Below, piece after piece: positions 57,232 through 64,000 of a stretch of 64,000 nt of DNA. Position 1 is the stretch's first letter, and the number at the start of each line of letters is the position of its first letter. The stretch covers positions 93,289-157,288 of the forward strand of contig CAWEBZ010000005.1 of assembly GCA_963807425.1 (NCBI GenBank). The letters are read 5' to 3'. The notes under the pieces were generated by a model. It made no database searches and was not told where the DNA came from. It saw only the letters and a program-made list of their open reading frames with translations. Origin of the DNA: VRUE01 sp963807425 (GTDB lineage Bacteria; Actinomycetota; Thermoleophilia; Solirubrobacterales; 70-9). The position numbers were made by a program, and so were the translations under genes.

Positions 57232-58133
57232 AGTTTTGGCAGTTGATGGCCACGAAGGTAGGCGTCTGCCGCCATCGGCTTGCCGCTTGGCGGCTGGACG
57301 ACCTCGAGGCGAAGGGCCCCCTGACCGCAGCCGAGCAGCAGCGCGCCCCACTCGGCCCGAACCTCACCTGCCCTGACGCCGACGTCGACCGCTCGCGCCC
57401 TTCGCACCCCGAGCCGCTCGCCATCGGCGGTCTCCAGATAGGCGCCGACATGAGGCGTGAGGGCACGAACGATGCGGGCCAGCTCCAGGGCCGGGCGCGA
57501 GGGGTCGAGGCGACGCTCCGCCGGCTCGATCTTCTCGGCGTAGATCGTCTCTCCATCGTCCTGCTCGGTGAACTCGAGCCGCCCCTCGGCCAGGAGGTCG
57601 AGTGCCCTCACCAGCAGCTCCCCACCCAGCGTCGCAAGCCGCATCGAGAGCGCGTCAAAGTCCTCCTCTTGGCCAACTGCGAACTCCTCACGCAGCGCCA
57701 CCGGGCCGGAGTCGAGACCGGCGGTAACTTCCATGATGCTGACGCCGGTGCGCTCGTCGCCCGCCATGATCGCCCGCTCGATCGGAGCCGCACCGCGCCA
57801 GCGCGGCAGCAGCGAGGGATGGACGTTGAGCATCGGCCAGGTGGAGAGCAGCGGCTCGCGGATCAGCTGGCCGAAGGCGCAGACGACCAGCGCCTGCGGT
57901 TGGGCCGCGCGGATCCGCTCCAGCGCCTCTTCGTCGTTGACGCTCGCTGCCTGCAGCAGCTCGATTTCCAGCTCCTTCGCTGTCTCGGCGGCGGGCGGCG
58001 GCAGGGTGCGTCGCCCGCGGCCCTTGGGGCGGTCGGGCGGGGTCACCACCAGCGAGGGCCGGTGAGCCGACTCGGCAAGCGCCCGCAGCACGACGGTGGC
58101 GAACTCCGAAGTGCCGAGGTAGACGGTCCTCAC
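57228..58133 (-). CDS. fmt: Methionyl-tRNA formyltransferase
   Basis: The 301-residue enzyme formylates initiator Met-tRNA. Motifs are VYLGTSEFATVVLRAL at the start, LNVHPSLLPRWRGAAPIERA and SIMEVTAGLDSGPVA. The C-terminal OB domain follows. It starts with GTG overlapping the def stop. Formylation (fmt) and deformylation (def) are encoded side by side. Confidence 0.96.
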   Translation of the reverse strand: MRTVYLGTSEFATVVLRALAESAHRPSLVVTPPDRPKGRGRRTLPPPAAETAKELEIELLQAASVNDEEALERIRAAQPQALVVCAFGQLIREPLLSTWPMLNVHPSLLPRWRGAAPIERAIMAGDERTGVSIMEVTAGLDSGPVALREEFAVGQEEDFDALSMRLATLGGELLVRALDLLAEGRLEFTEQDDGETIYAEKIEPAERRLDPSRPALELARIVRALTPHVGAYLETADGERLGVRRARAVDVGVRAGEVRAEWGALLLGCGQGALRLEVVQPPSGKPMAADAYLRGHQLPKL

Positions 58134-58780
58134 GCGTCAGTGCGTGGCTCGCGGTGCTCGCCGCCGTCCTCGGCTTCGGCCTCCTCGGACAGTGCCGGGC
58201 TGTAACTGCCACCTTCGCGAAGCGCGCGCAGCGCCAGCTTGCGCTGTGCACGCGGCGTACGATCGAGGATCAGCACCCCGTCGAGGTGATCGATCTCGTG
58301 CTGGAGCACTCGCGCCTCGAGACCCGACGCCTCGATCTGCACCGGCTCACCGTCGACGTCCAGGCCGGCGACCCGAGCGTGCAGAGGCCGCTCGACGTCC
58401 ATCGAGACCCGGGGCAGGCTGAGGCAACCCTCCTCGGCAACGACGGCCTCCTCGGAGAGCCACTCGACAGTTGGGTTGATCAGCGCGGTCGGCTCGCTGT
58501 CGGGGCCCGCCTGGAAGACGAGCAGACGGCGCAGGATCCCTACCTGAGTCGCCGCCAGGCCGACCCCCATTGCGCCGTGCATGATCTCGATCATCCGCTC
58601 GACCTCTGCTCGCAACTCGGGGCCGAAGTCGCTGACAGGGGAGGCCTTGCTCTTCAAGACCGGGTCGCCGAACTTGACGACCTGAGCCAGCGCGACCTCG
58701 CGCCGCTCCAGTAGCTCGGCGTCGAGCTCGTGCTCTCCCTCGTCGCGCTCGTCGGTTTCCGTCTCGGCCCGCTCGCTCAT
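58130..58780 (-). CDS. def: Peptide deformylase
   Basis: The 216-residue metalloenzyme removes the formyl group from new proteins. All three motifs are present: GVGLAATQVGI, EEGCLSLPRV and HEIDHLDGVLI, giving the Cys and two His metal ligands. Both ends carry acidic extensions (DERDEGEHELDAELLERRE at the N-terminus). I chose the ATG at 58780. It lies 31 bases downstream of priA. Confidence 0.95.
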   Translation of the reverse strand: MSERAETETDERDEGEHELDAELLERREVALAQVVKFGDPVLKSKASPVSDFGPELRAEVERMIEIMHGAMGVGLAATQVGILRRLLVFQAGPDSEPTALINPTVEWLSEEAVVAEEGCLSLPRVSMDVERPLHARVAGLDVDGEPVQIEASGLEARVLQHEIDHLDGVLILDRTPRAQRKLALRALREGGSYSPALSEEAEAEDGGEHREPRTDA

Positions 58781-58811
58781 CGTCGATCTGAGTCTAAGGA
58801 TCGGGCTCGCG

Positions 58812-61001
58812 CTACTGCGGGTCGACGTCGACGCTAATCGCGACCTCGCGCAGGGAGCGGTCGGCGGCGAGGCGCTCGACCGCGTCGCGCACCGTCGCGA
58901 CGGTCGCATCGCGATCGGCGGCCTTCAACAGGAGCCGGCGGCGGTGGCGGTTGCGGACCTTGAACATCGGCGCCGGTCCGAGCAGATCCGTGTCATCGGG
59001 CAGCGCCGGACCGAGGGCGACGGCGAGGCCGGTTGCGGCCTCTTCGAGGCGCGGCTCGGACTCGGCCTTGAGCACGATCCGGGTCAGCTGGGAGAAGGGC
59101 GGGTAACGCAGCGCTCTGCGCCGCTCGACCTCCTCGGCGAGGAAGGTCTCCGCGTCATGCCGCGCGGCGTGGACGATGCTGGGCGCACCTGGGGCCAGTG
59201 TCTGGACTATCACGTCGCCGCCGGCGGCACCGCGGCCGCTGCGGCCGGCGAGCTGGGCGACCATTGCAAAGGTCCGCTCGGAGGCCCGGAAATCCGGAAA
59301 GCGCAGGGTCGCATCGGCGTCGAGGATCGCGCTGAGGGTGACCTCGGGGAAGTCGTGGCCCTTGGCGACCATCTGCGTTCCGACCAGGATCCCGCTCTCC
59401 GCCTCGCCGAAGGCGGCCAGGATGCGTGCATGGGCGCCACGGCCGCCAGCGGTGTCGGCGTCGAGGCGGAAGACCTGCATCGGCGCCAGCCGCTCGGCCA
59501 GCAGCGACTCGACCTGCTCGGTCCCCGCGCCAGTCCTGGAGAGCGTCGTCGAACCGCAATCCACGCAGGCATCCGGCAGCGGTTCCGCGTGAGCGCAGTG
59601 ATGGCAGACCAAGCGCTCGGTATGGCGGTGGACAATCAGGGAGACGTCGCAGTTGGGGCAGCCCCAGTGGCGCCCGCAAGAGCGACAGGTGAGCCAGGGG
59701 GCAAAGCCACGACGGTTGATCATCACGATCGCCTTCGCCCCGCTGCTGCGAACCTGCTCGAGCGCGCCCCAGGTGGCGGGATGAAGCGGGCCCGAGCGCG
59801 GATCCGCCTCGCGCATGTCGAGCACCTCGACCGGCGGCATGCGACGGCCGTCGACCCGGCGCGGCAGCTCGACCCGCGGCAGCTCGAGCCAGGACTCTGG
59901 GCGTGGCGTAGCGGTACCGGCGACGAGCACGGCGCCGTTCTCGGCGGCGCGGCGGCGAGCGACCGTGCGCGCGTCGTAGCAGGGGTCTCCCTCCTGCTTG
60001 TAGGAGGAGTCGTGCTCCTCGTCGATCACGACCAGGCCGAGGTCCCGCACCGGGGCAAAGATGGCGGAACGGGGACCGACACAGACATTCGCCTCACCGC
60101 TGCGCAGGCGCCGCCATTCGTCGTAGCGCTCGCCGTCGGAGAGAGCCGAGTGGAGGACGGCAAAGCGATCGCCGAGGCGGGCGCGGAAGCGCGCCACTGC
60201 CTGCGGCGCCAGTCCGATCTCGGGGACGAGGACGATCGCCCCCTTGCCCCGTGCCAGCGCCGCCTCGACCGCGGCCAGGTAGACCTCGGTCTTGCCCGAG
60301 CCGGTGACGCCGTGGAGAAGCAGCTCGCGCGGCGCCTCGGCCTCGCCGTCGAGCGCGGCGACGATCTTCGCGACCGCCGCGGCCTGCTCCTCGAGCAGCT
60401 CGGGCCGCCCGCCGGCCGCGCCGACGTCGGGGTGGAGGGAACTGCGCCGCACCCGCGAGCTGCGAGTGACGATCAGGCCGCGCTCCTCGAGCCGCCGCAG
60501 TACCTGGCGATCGGCGCCGACGGCGGCCGCCAGCTCGGGTGCCGACATCTCCCCCGCCCGCAGCGCCTCCAACGTCGCCCGCTGCTTGACGCCGAGCCGC
60601 TCGCCGCCGCTCAGCGCCGCCTCGCCGGCGGCGGCGATCTCAGCCCGCAGCTCGGTGCGCGAGCGCACCCGCTGCCCAGCGGCGCCGGTGCCGGGTGGCA
60701 GCACCAGCTGCAGGCCGCGCGACGGAGTCGAGCAGTACTCGCGGGCGATCCAGAGGCCGAGCCGGACCAGCTCCGCCGTGGCACCCGCCTCGAGCGCCTC
60801 GATCGGCTCGGCCAACCGCTCCAGTGGCAGCTCCGAAGTATCCGCCAGGTCGACGACGACCCCCAGTACGCGGCGGCGGCCAAAGGGAACGCGCACCACG
60901 CTGCCGACCTCGATATCGGCCATCTCGGCGGGCAGGCGGTAGTCGAACGGGCCGCGCAGGGCGCGGGCAGTGGTGAGCGGCTCGACCTTCGCTATCGACA
61001 C
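58812..61001 (-). CDS. priA: Primosomal protein N' (PriA helicase)
   Basis: The 729-residue protein restarts stalled replication forks. It has the N-terminal DNA-binding domain, Walker A HGVTGSGKTEVYLAA, VVIDEEHDSSYKQ, the zinc module with CRSCGRHWGCPNC and CHHC and CVDC, then LVGTQMVAKGHDFP and GRSGRGAAGG. In actinobacteria PriA is often said to have weak helicase activity; motifs here look complete. Start is GTG at 61001, 50 bases from the divergent PH gene. Confidence 0.95.
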   Translation of the reverse strand: MSIAKVEPLTTARALRGPFDYRLPAEMADIEVGSVVRVPFGRRRVLGVVVDLADTSELPLERLAEPIEALEAGATAELVRLGLWIAREYCSTPSRGLQLVLPPGTGAAGQRVRSRTELRAEIAAAGEAALSGGERLGVKQRATLEALRAGEMSAPELAAAVGADRQVLRRLEERGLIVTRSSRVRRSSLHPDVGAAGGRPELLEEQAAAVAKIVAALDGEAEAPRELLLHGVTGSGKTEVYLAAVEAALARGKGAIVLVPEIGLAPQAVARFRARLGDRFAVLHSALSDGERYDEWRRLRSGEANVCVGPRSAIFAPVRDLGLVVIDEEHDSSYKQEGDPCYDARTVARRRAAENGAVLVAGTATPRPESWLELPRVELPRRVDGRRMPPVEVLDMREADPRSGPLHPATWGALEQVRSSGAKAIVMINRRGFAPWLTCRSCGRHWGCPNCDVSLIVHRHTERLVCHHCAHAEPLPDACVDCGSTTLSRTGAGTEQVESLLAERLAPMQVFRLDADTAGGRGAHARILAAFGEAESGILVGTQMVAKGHDFPEVTLSAILDADATLRFPDFRASERTFAMVAQLAGRSGRGAAGGDVIVQTLAPGAPSIVHAARHDAETFLAEEVERRRALRYPPFSQLTRIVLKAESEPRLEEAATGLAVALGPALPDDTDLLGPAPMFKVRNRHRRRLLLKAADRDATVATVRDAVERLAADRSLREVAISVDVDPQ

Positions 61002-61050
61002 TCGGCCACGTTATGGAGGGAGGCGGACGGCGGGGGTATGCTGCGCCGCG

Positions 61051-61554
61051 ATGGCTCTCAACCTCAGTCCCGGGGAGCAGGTGATCTTCCAGGGCCACCC
61101 TTCGTGGCGGGCGATCCTCGGCTTCTACCTGAAGGGAATCCTGGTCGCCGCGGTCGTCGGCGTGATCGCAAAGCTGATCGGCGCCGGTAGCGGCACCGTC
61201 TTCCTGATCGTCCTCGTGATCATCGGCCTCACCGTCCTGATCGGCTTCGTCAAGCGGGTCGCGACGACCTACACGATCACCGACCGCCGCCTCAACATCA
61301 AGCGCGGCATCATCTCGCGCGAGATCCAGGAGACGCGCCTGGAGCGGGTACAGAACGTCAACTACCGGCAGTCGGTCTACCAGCGAATCATGCAGATCGG
61401 CGATGTCGACTTCGACACCGCGGCCGGCGACGACTACAACTTCACCTTCGCCGGCGTCGCCGACCCCGGCGACGTCGTCCACCGGGTCGACCAGGCAACC
61501 GGCGCAACCGCAGCCGGCTCTCACGGCCTGGGCGAGGCGCAGCCGCCTCGATAG
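61051..61554 (+). CDS. Bacterial PH-domain membrane protein (DUF304/bPH2)
   Basis: The 167-residue protein has two hydrophobic segments (GILVAAVVGVIAKLIG and GTVFLIVLVIIGLTVLIGF). They are followed by the bPH2 core: TTYTITDRRLNIKRGII, ETRLERVQNVNYRQS and DVDFDTAAGDDY. These proteins sit in the membrane and their function is unknown. The ATG at 61051 avoids overlap with priA. Confidence 0.88.
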   Translation: MALNLSPGEQVIFQGHPSWRAILGFYLKGILVAAVVGVIAKLIGAGSGTVFLIVLVIIGLTVLIGFVKRVATTYTITDRRLNIKRGIISREIQETRLERVQNVNYRQSVYQRIMQIGDVDFDTAAGDDYNFTFAGVADPGDVVHRVDQATGATAAGSHGLGEAQPPR

Positions 61555-61570
61555 AGCAGCCTGCAGCGTG

Positions 61571-61717
61571 GGGATGGCGGTACCCCTTCCCGTGAATTGA
61601 TGTCGCACGCGCGCTCCGCGCGCTTAGCGACGATGTTGGTGCGCGGCTCCGCCGCGCAGAACCGGATTGCATAGGCCGCCTTCGGCGACATTCCCGGAGA
61701 AGCACACCCGCCATCCC
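61571..61717 (-). repeat. Hairpin-rich intergenic repeat, copy B
   Basis: This 147-base copy lies inverted relative to copies A and C and starts 17 bases after the PH gene. Ends carry GGGATGGCGG and its complement. The core hairpins are GCGCGC-TCC-GCGCGC (61609-61623) and GCGCGGC-TCC-GCCGCGC (61641-61657). The pairing is kept although the stem sequence differs from other copies. Confidence 0.75.
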
Positions 61718-61850
61718 GTCCGAGACACCAAGCTTCGAGACGGAGGGAGCTCGGCGCCAAACCGAGACTCTTCAGCTTCGGCACACCCGGACGAAGCGGA
61801 TTTGACCCGCTGTCCTTTGCGCCGAAGCTTGTGGGTTGACGGAACGCTTC
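61718..61850. other. Spacer between inverted repeat copies
   Basis: These 133 bases between copies B and C contain no supported gene. Short complementary pieces such as AAGCTTCG and CGAAGCTT are present, so the spacer may fold as well. I see no coding signal. Confidence 0.4.
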
Positions 61851-62000
61851 GGAGAGGGTCCGGTCGGCATCTAGGCGAATGTCGCCGAAGGCGGCGATAT
61901 GCAATCTGATCAATGCGCGGCGGAGCCGCGCTCAAACATCGTCGCTAAGGCCGAAGGCCGTGCGACATCAATTTGTCTAGATGCCGACCGGACCCTCTCC
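61851..62000 (+). repeat. Hairpin-rich intergenic repeat, copy C, with 24-bp perfect terminal inverted repeats
   Basis: The 24 bases at 61851-61874 are exactly complementary to 61977-62000. Inside are the shared core hairpins CGCC-GAA-GGCG (61883-61893), GCGCGGC-GGA-GCCGCGC (61915-61931) and GGCC-GAA-GGCC (61949-61959), then GCGACATCAATT. It ends 11 bases before the metK stop. The structure suggests a MITE-like element or a strong bidirectional terminator. Confidence 0.8.
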
Positions 62001-62011
62001 GGATCTACGCG

Positions 62012-63259
62012 TCAAGCAGGAGCTGCTTCGAGCCCAGCTGCTGCTTTAAGAGCCTCGGCCCGATCGGTCCGCTCCCAGGTGAACGCCTCGTCCTCGCGAC
62101 CGAAGTGACCGTAGGCCGCCGTCTTGCGGAAGATCGGGCGGTGCAGGTCGAGGTAGCGGCGGAAGGCGCCTGGGCGCAGGTCGAACTCGGCTTCGACCAG
62201 GCGTGAGATCTGAGAGTCGGGCAGCTTGCCTGTGCCGAAGGTCTCGACCATCAGCGAGATTGGGCGAGCGACCCCGATCGCGTAAGCGACCTGGACCTCG
62301 CAGCGCCCGGCCAGGCCGGCGGCGACGACGTTCTTGGCAACGTGGCGGGCAGCGTAGGCCGCCGAGCGATCCACCTTGGAGGGATCCTTGCCGGAGAAGG
62401 CGCCGCCACCGTGGCGGGCCATCCCGCCGTAGGTGTCGACGATGATCTTGCGGCCGGTGAGGCCGGCGTCGCCGACAGGACCACCGATCACGAACTTGCC
62501 GGTCGGGTTGACGAGGAAGCCCTCGCGCAGCTCTTCCTCGTCGAAGAGGCCGGCGAACTCGCCGCTCAGCACCGGCATCACCACGTGCTGCCAGAGGTCG
62601 GGCTTGATCGTCGTCTCGGACTCGACGCCCTCGGCGTGCTGGGTCGAGATCAGCAGCTTCTCGATCCGCACCGGGCGGCCGTCGGCGTAGCGGACCGTGG
62701 CCTGCGTCTTGCCGTCAGGGCCGAGGTAAGAAAGCGTGTCGTCCTTGCGGACGGCGCTGAGGCGCTCGGCCAGCCGGTGGGCGATCTGGATCGGCATCGG
62801 CATCAGCGCCTCGGTCTCATCGGTCGCGTAGCCGAACATCATTCCCTGGTCGCCGGCGCCGGCGACCAGCAGCTCGTCATCGCTCCCGCCGACCCGCGTC
62901 TCGTGGGCGGTGTCGACGCCCTGGGCGATGTCGGGCGACTGCTTGTCGAGCGAGACGAGGACGGAGATGTGGTCGCAGTTGTAGCCGTAGTCGCCGTGGT
63001 CGTAGCCGATCTCGCGGATCGTCTCGCGGACCAGGTCGGGCACGTCGAGGTGGACCTCAGTCGAGATCTCGCCGGAGACGACCGCCATCCCGGTGTCGAC
63101 GAGGGACTCGCAGGCGACGCGACCCTCGGGATCTTCAGCCATCACCGCGTCGAGCACCGCGTCGGAGATCTGGTCGCAGACCTTGTCGGGGTGGCCCTCG
63201 GTGACGGACTCGGAAGTGAAGAGGTACTCGCCCTCGGCGAGCGGCTGGCTTGGGTTCAT
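62012..63259 (-). CDS. metK: S-adenosylmethionine synthetase
   Basis: The 415-residue enzyme makes AdoMet from methionine and ATP. Motifs are FTSESVTEGHPDKVCDQIS, the signature GAGDQGMMFGYA and the phosphate loop GGGAFSGKDPSKVDRSA. Length is normal. It starts at the ATG at 63259, 24 bases after the der-like gene, so the two may be co-transcribed. No SAM riboswitch is visible. AdoMet feeds the several methyltransferases in this window (trmD, rsmB, rsmD). Confidence 0.97.
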   Translation of the reverse strand: MNPSQPLAEGEYLFTSESVTEGHPDKVCDQISDAVLDAVMAEDPEGRVACESLVDTGMAVVSGEISTEVHLDVPDLVRETIREIGYDHGDYGYNCDHISVLVSLDKQSPDIAQGVDTAHETRVGGSDDELLVAGAGDQGMMFGYATDETEALMPMPIQIAHRLAERLSAVRKDDTLSYLGPDGKTQATVRYADGRPVRIEKLLISTQHAEGVESETTIKPDLWQHVVMPVLSGEFAGLFDEEELREGFLVNPTGKFVIGGPVGDAGLTGRKIIVDTYGGMARHGGGAFSGKDPSKVDRSAAYAARHVAKNVVAAGLAGRCEVQVAYAIGVARPISLMVETFGTGKLPDSQISRLVEAEFDLRPGAFRRYLDLHRPIFRKTAAYGHFGREDEAFTWERTDRAEALKAAAGLEAAPA

Positions 63260-63283
63260 ACGCCGAAGACTAAATGGTCAGAT

Positions 63284-64000
63284 TCATCCTCTGCGGCGAC
63301 CGCTGTGGGGACGAAGTCATCACCAGCGGCACCCCCTCGAGAGCGTAGGTCTCGCTCAACCGGTTCTCGAGGTGATACGCCCAGTCACGGAGATCAGCTT
63401 GCGGTCGTTGACCTGGATCGCGATCCGCGGCGGGCGCTCTCCGACCTGGGCTGCGTAGTAGAGGCGGAGGCGGCGCCCGCGACGCGACGGCGGCGGGGCT
63501 TGGCGACGACGTCGGCGACGAAGCGGTTCAGCTCCGGGTCGGGATCCGCTCCCCCGCCCGATCGGCCAGCTGGAGCGCCTTGGCAGCAGGTTGGCGACGT
63601 TGCGGCCGCGCGTCGCCGAGCAGGTGACGACAGCCGGGCGCAGGCGCGACTTGCGCCCGACCCGGGCGCGGGCGTCGTCGATGTCGGTGCGGTGACGTCC
63701 CACTTGTTCAGCGCCAGCAGCGTCGCGCAGCCGGCCCGCATCGCCATCTCGGCAACCCGCAGGTCCTCGGCGGTGATCCCGTCGGAGGCGTCGCAGACGA
63801 CCAGGGCGACGTCGGCGCGCTCGACCGCACGTTCGGAGCGCAGCTGCGCGTAGTAGTCGACCGTGCCGGCGACCTTCGAGCGGCGGCGCAGGCCGGCGGT
63901 GTCGACGAGGATGACGCGGCGGCCGTCGACCTCGAGCTCGGTGTCGATCGCGTCGCGAGCAAGACCGAACCGTCGAAGCAGATGTAGACATAAACACGGC
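63284..64000 (-). CDS. der: Der/EngA-like GTPase (partial, several frameshifts)
   Basis: The gene enters from the right edge. Read across frames it gives the second GTPase domain (VILVDTAGLRRRSKVAG, then ALNKWDV and VVTCSATRGRNV) and the KH-like C-terminus (LYYAAQVGERPPRIAIQVND, then YHLENRLSETYALEG). About five or six indels in 700 bases break the frame, with the restored stop at 63284. Der acts in 50S ribosome assembly. The first GTPase domain is outside the window. The density of shifts suggests poor sequence near a contig end. Confidence 0.8.

Noticed and set aside
58944..61190. 748-codon plus-strand frame
   Set aside because: It is antisense to priA and has no recognisable motifs. priA is complete and unambiguous.
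63260..63283. SAM riboswitch before metK
   Set aside because: The upstream der-like gene ends 24 bases before metK, leaving no room.

Overview
The window is high-GC DNA carrying a dense run of housekeeping genes, mostly on the minus strand and often with 1-8 nt start/stop overlaps. Gene content points to an actinobacterium: a WhiG/FliA-type sigma factor, a SepIVA-like coiled-coil protein beside DUF177, a WS/DGAT acyltransferase, an MMPL transporter, Cys4-type L28 and L32, and the ftsY-ffh-rpsP-khpA-trmD-rplS-lepB-rnhB block. The small secreted proteins suggest class Thermoleophilia (Solirubrobacterales), but that placement is inference.

Layout. Positions 1-2100 hold a partial saccharopine-dehydrogenase-like gene, a gene remnant and a secreted protein. 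Positions 2201-9685 form a patchwork bounded by a tRNA-Gly 3'-half fragment on the left and the intact tRNA-Gly(GCC) on the right. It contains a membrane HD-GYP protein, a divergent c-di-GMP-I (GEMM-I) riboswitch controlling a secreted protein, an IS481-family element, an SF2 helicase, a DHFR-like protein and a long-form glyA. Positions 9.8-18.8 kb hold a secreted serine protease, a VOC protein, an RNase HI-like gene, an EF-G-like factor, a sigma factor, xerD, an L,D-transpeptidase, a 5-FCL-like gene and a hydrolase. Positions 18.8-25.1 kb hold ilvD, thiD, dprA, comM, yraN and rnhB. Positions 25.2-30.2 kb are the lepB-rplS-trmD-khpA-rpsP-ffh-ftsY block, with an unusual acidic repeat tail on L19. 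Positions 30.4-33.3 kb hold an orphan membrane-anchored protein and a WS/DGAT. Positions 33.4-40.3 kb carry smc, rnc, acpP, plsX, rpmF, a methyltransferase, yceD, a sepIVA-like gene and coaD. Positions 40.3-46.8 kb carry rsmD, recG, a fakA-like gene and an MMPL transporter. Positions 47-50.8 kb are rpmB and the complete riboflavin set ribH-ribBA-ribE-ribD. Positions 50.8-55 kb are a glycosyltransferase, a flippase and a cation/proton antiporter. Positions 55-61 kb are the rpe-rsmB-fmt-def-priA operon. The window ends with a PH-domain protein, metK and a partial der-like gene.

Two signals stand out. First, the GEMM-I riboswitch at 3754-3850 has an expression platform visible in the sequence: its conserved core GGGCAAACCT (3767-3776) is perfectly complementary to AGGTTTGCCC (3878-3887), which overlaps the ribosome binding site. 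The neighbouring divergent gene encodes a likely c-di-GMP phosphodiesterase. Second, a ~147 bp hairpin-rich repeat occurs three times (46866-47010, 61571-61717, 61851-62000), always between convergent genes, with paired changes that preserve its stems.

Quality warning: rnhA-like, smc, recG, fakA-like, mmpL and der genes are all broken by small indels, several of them single-base losses that fit G or C homopolymers. The likely cause is uncorrected sequencing or assembly error rather than pseudogenes. Each is annotated over its full span with the shifts noted.
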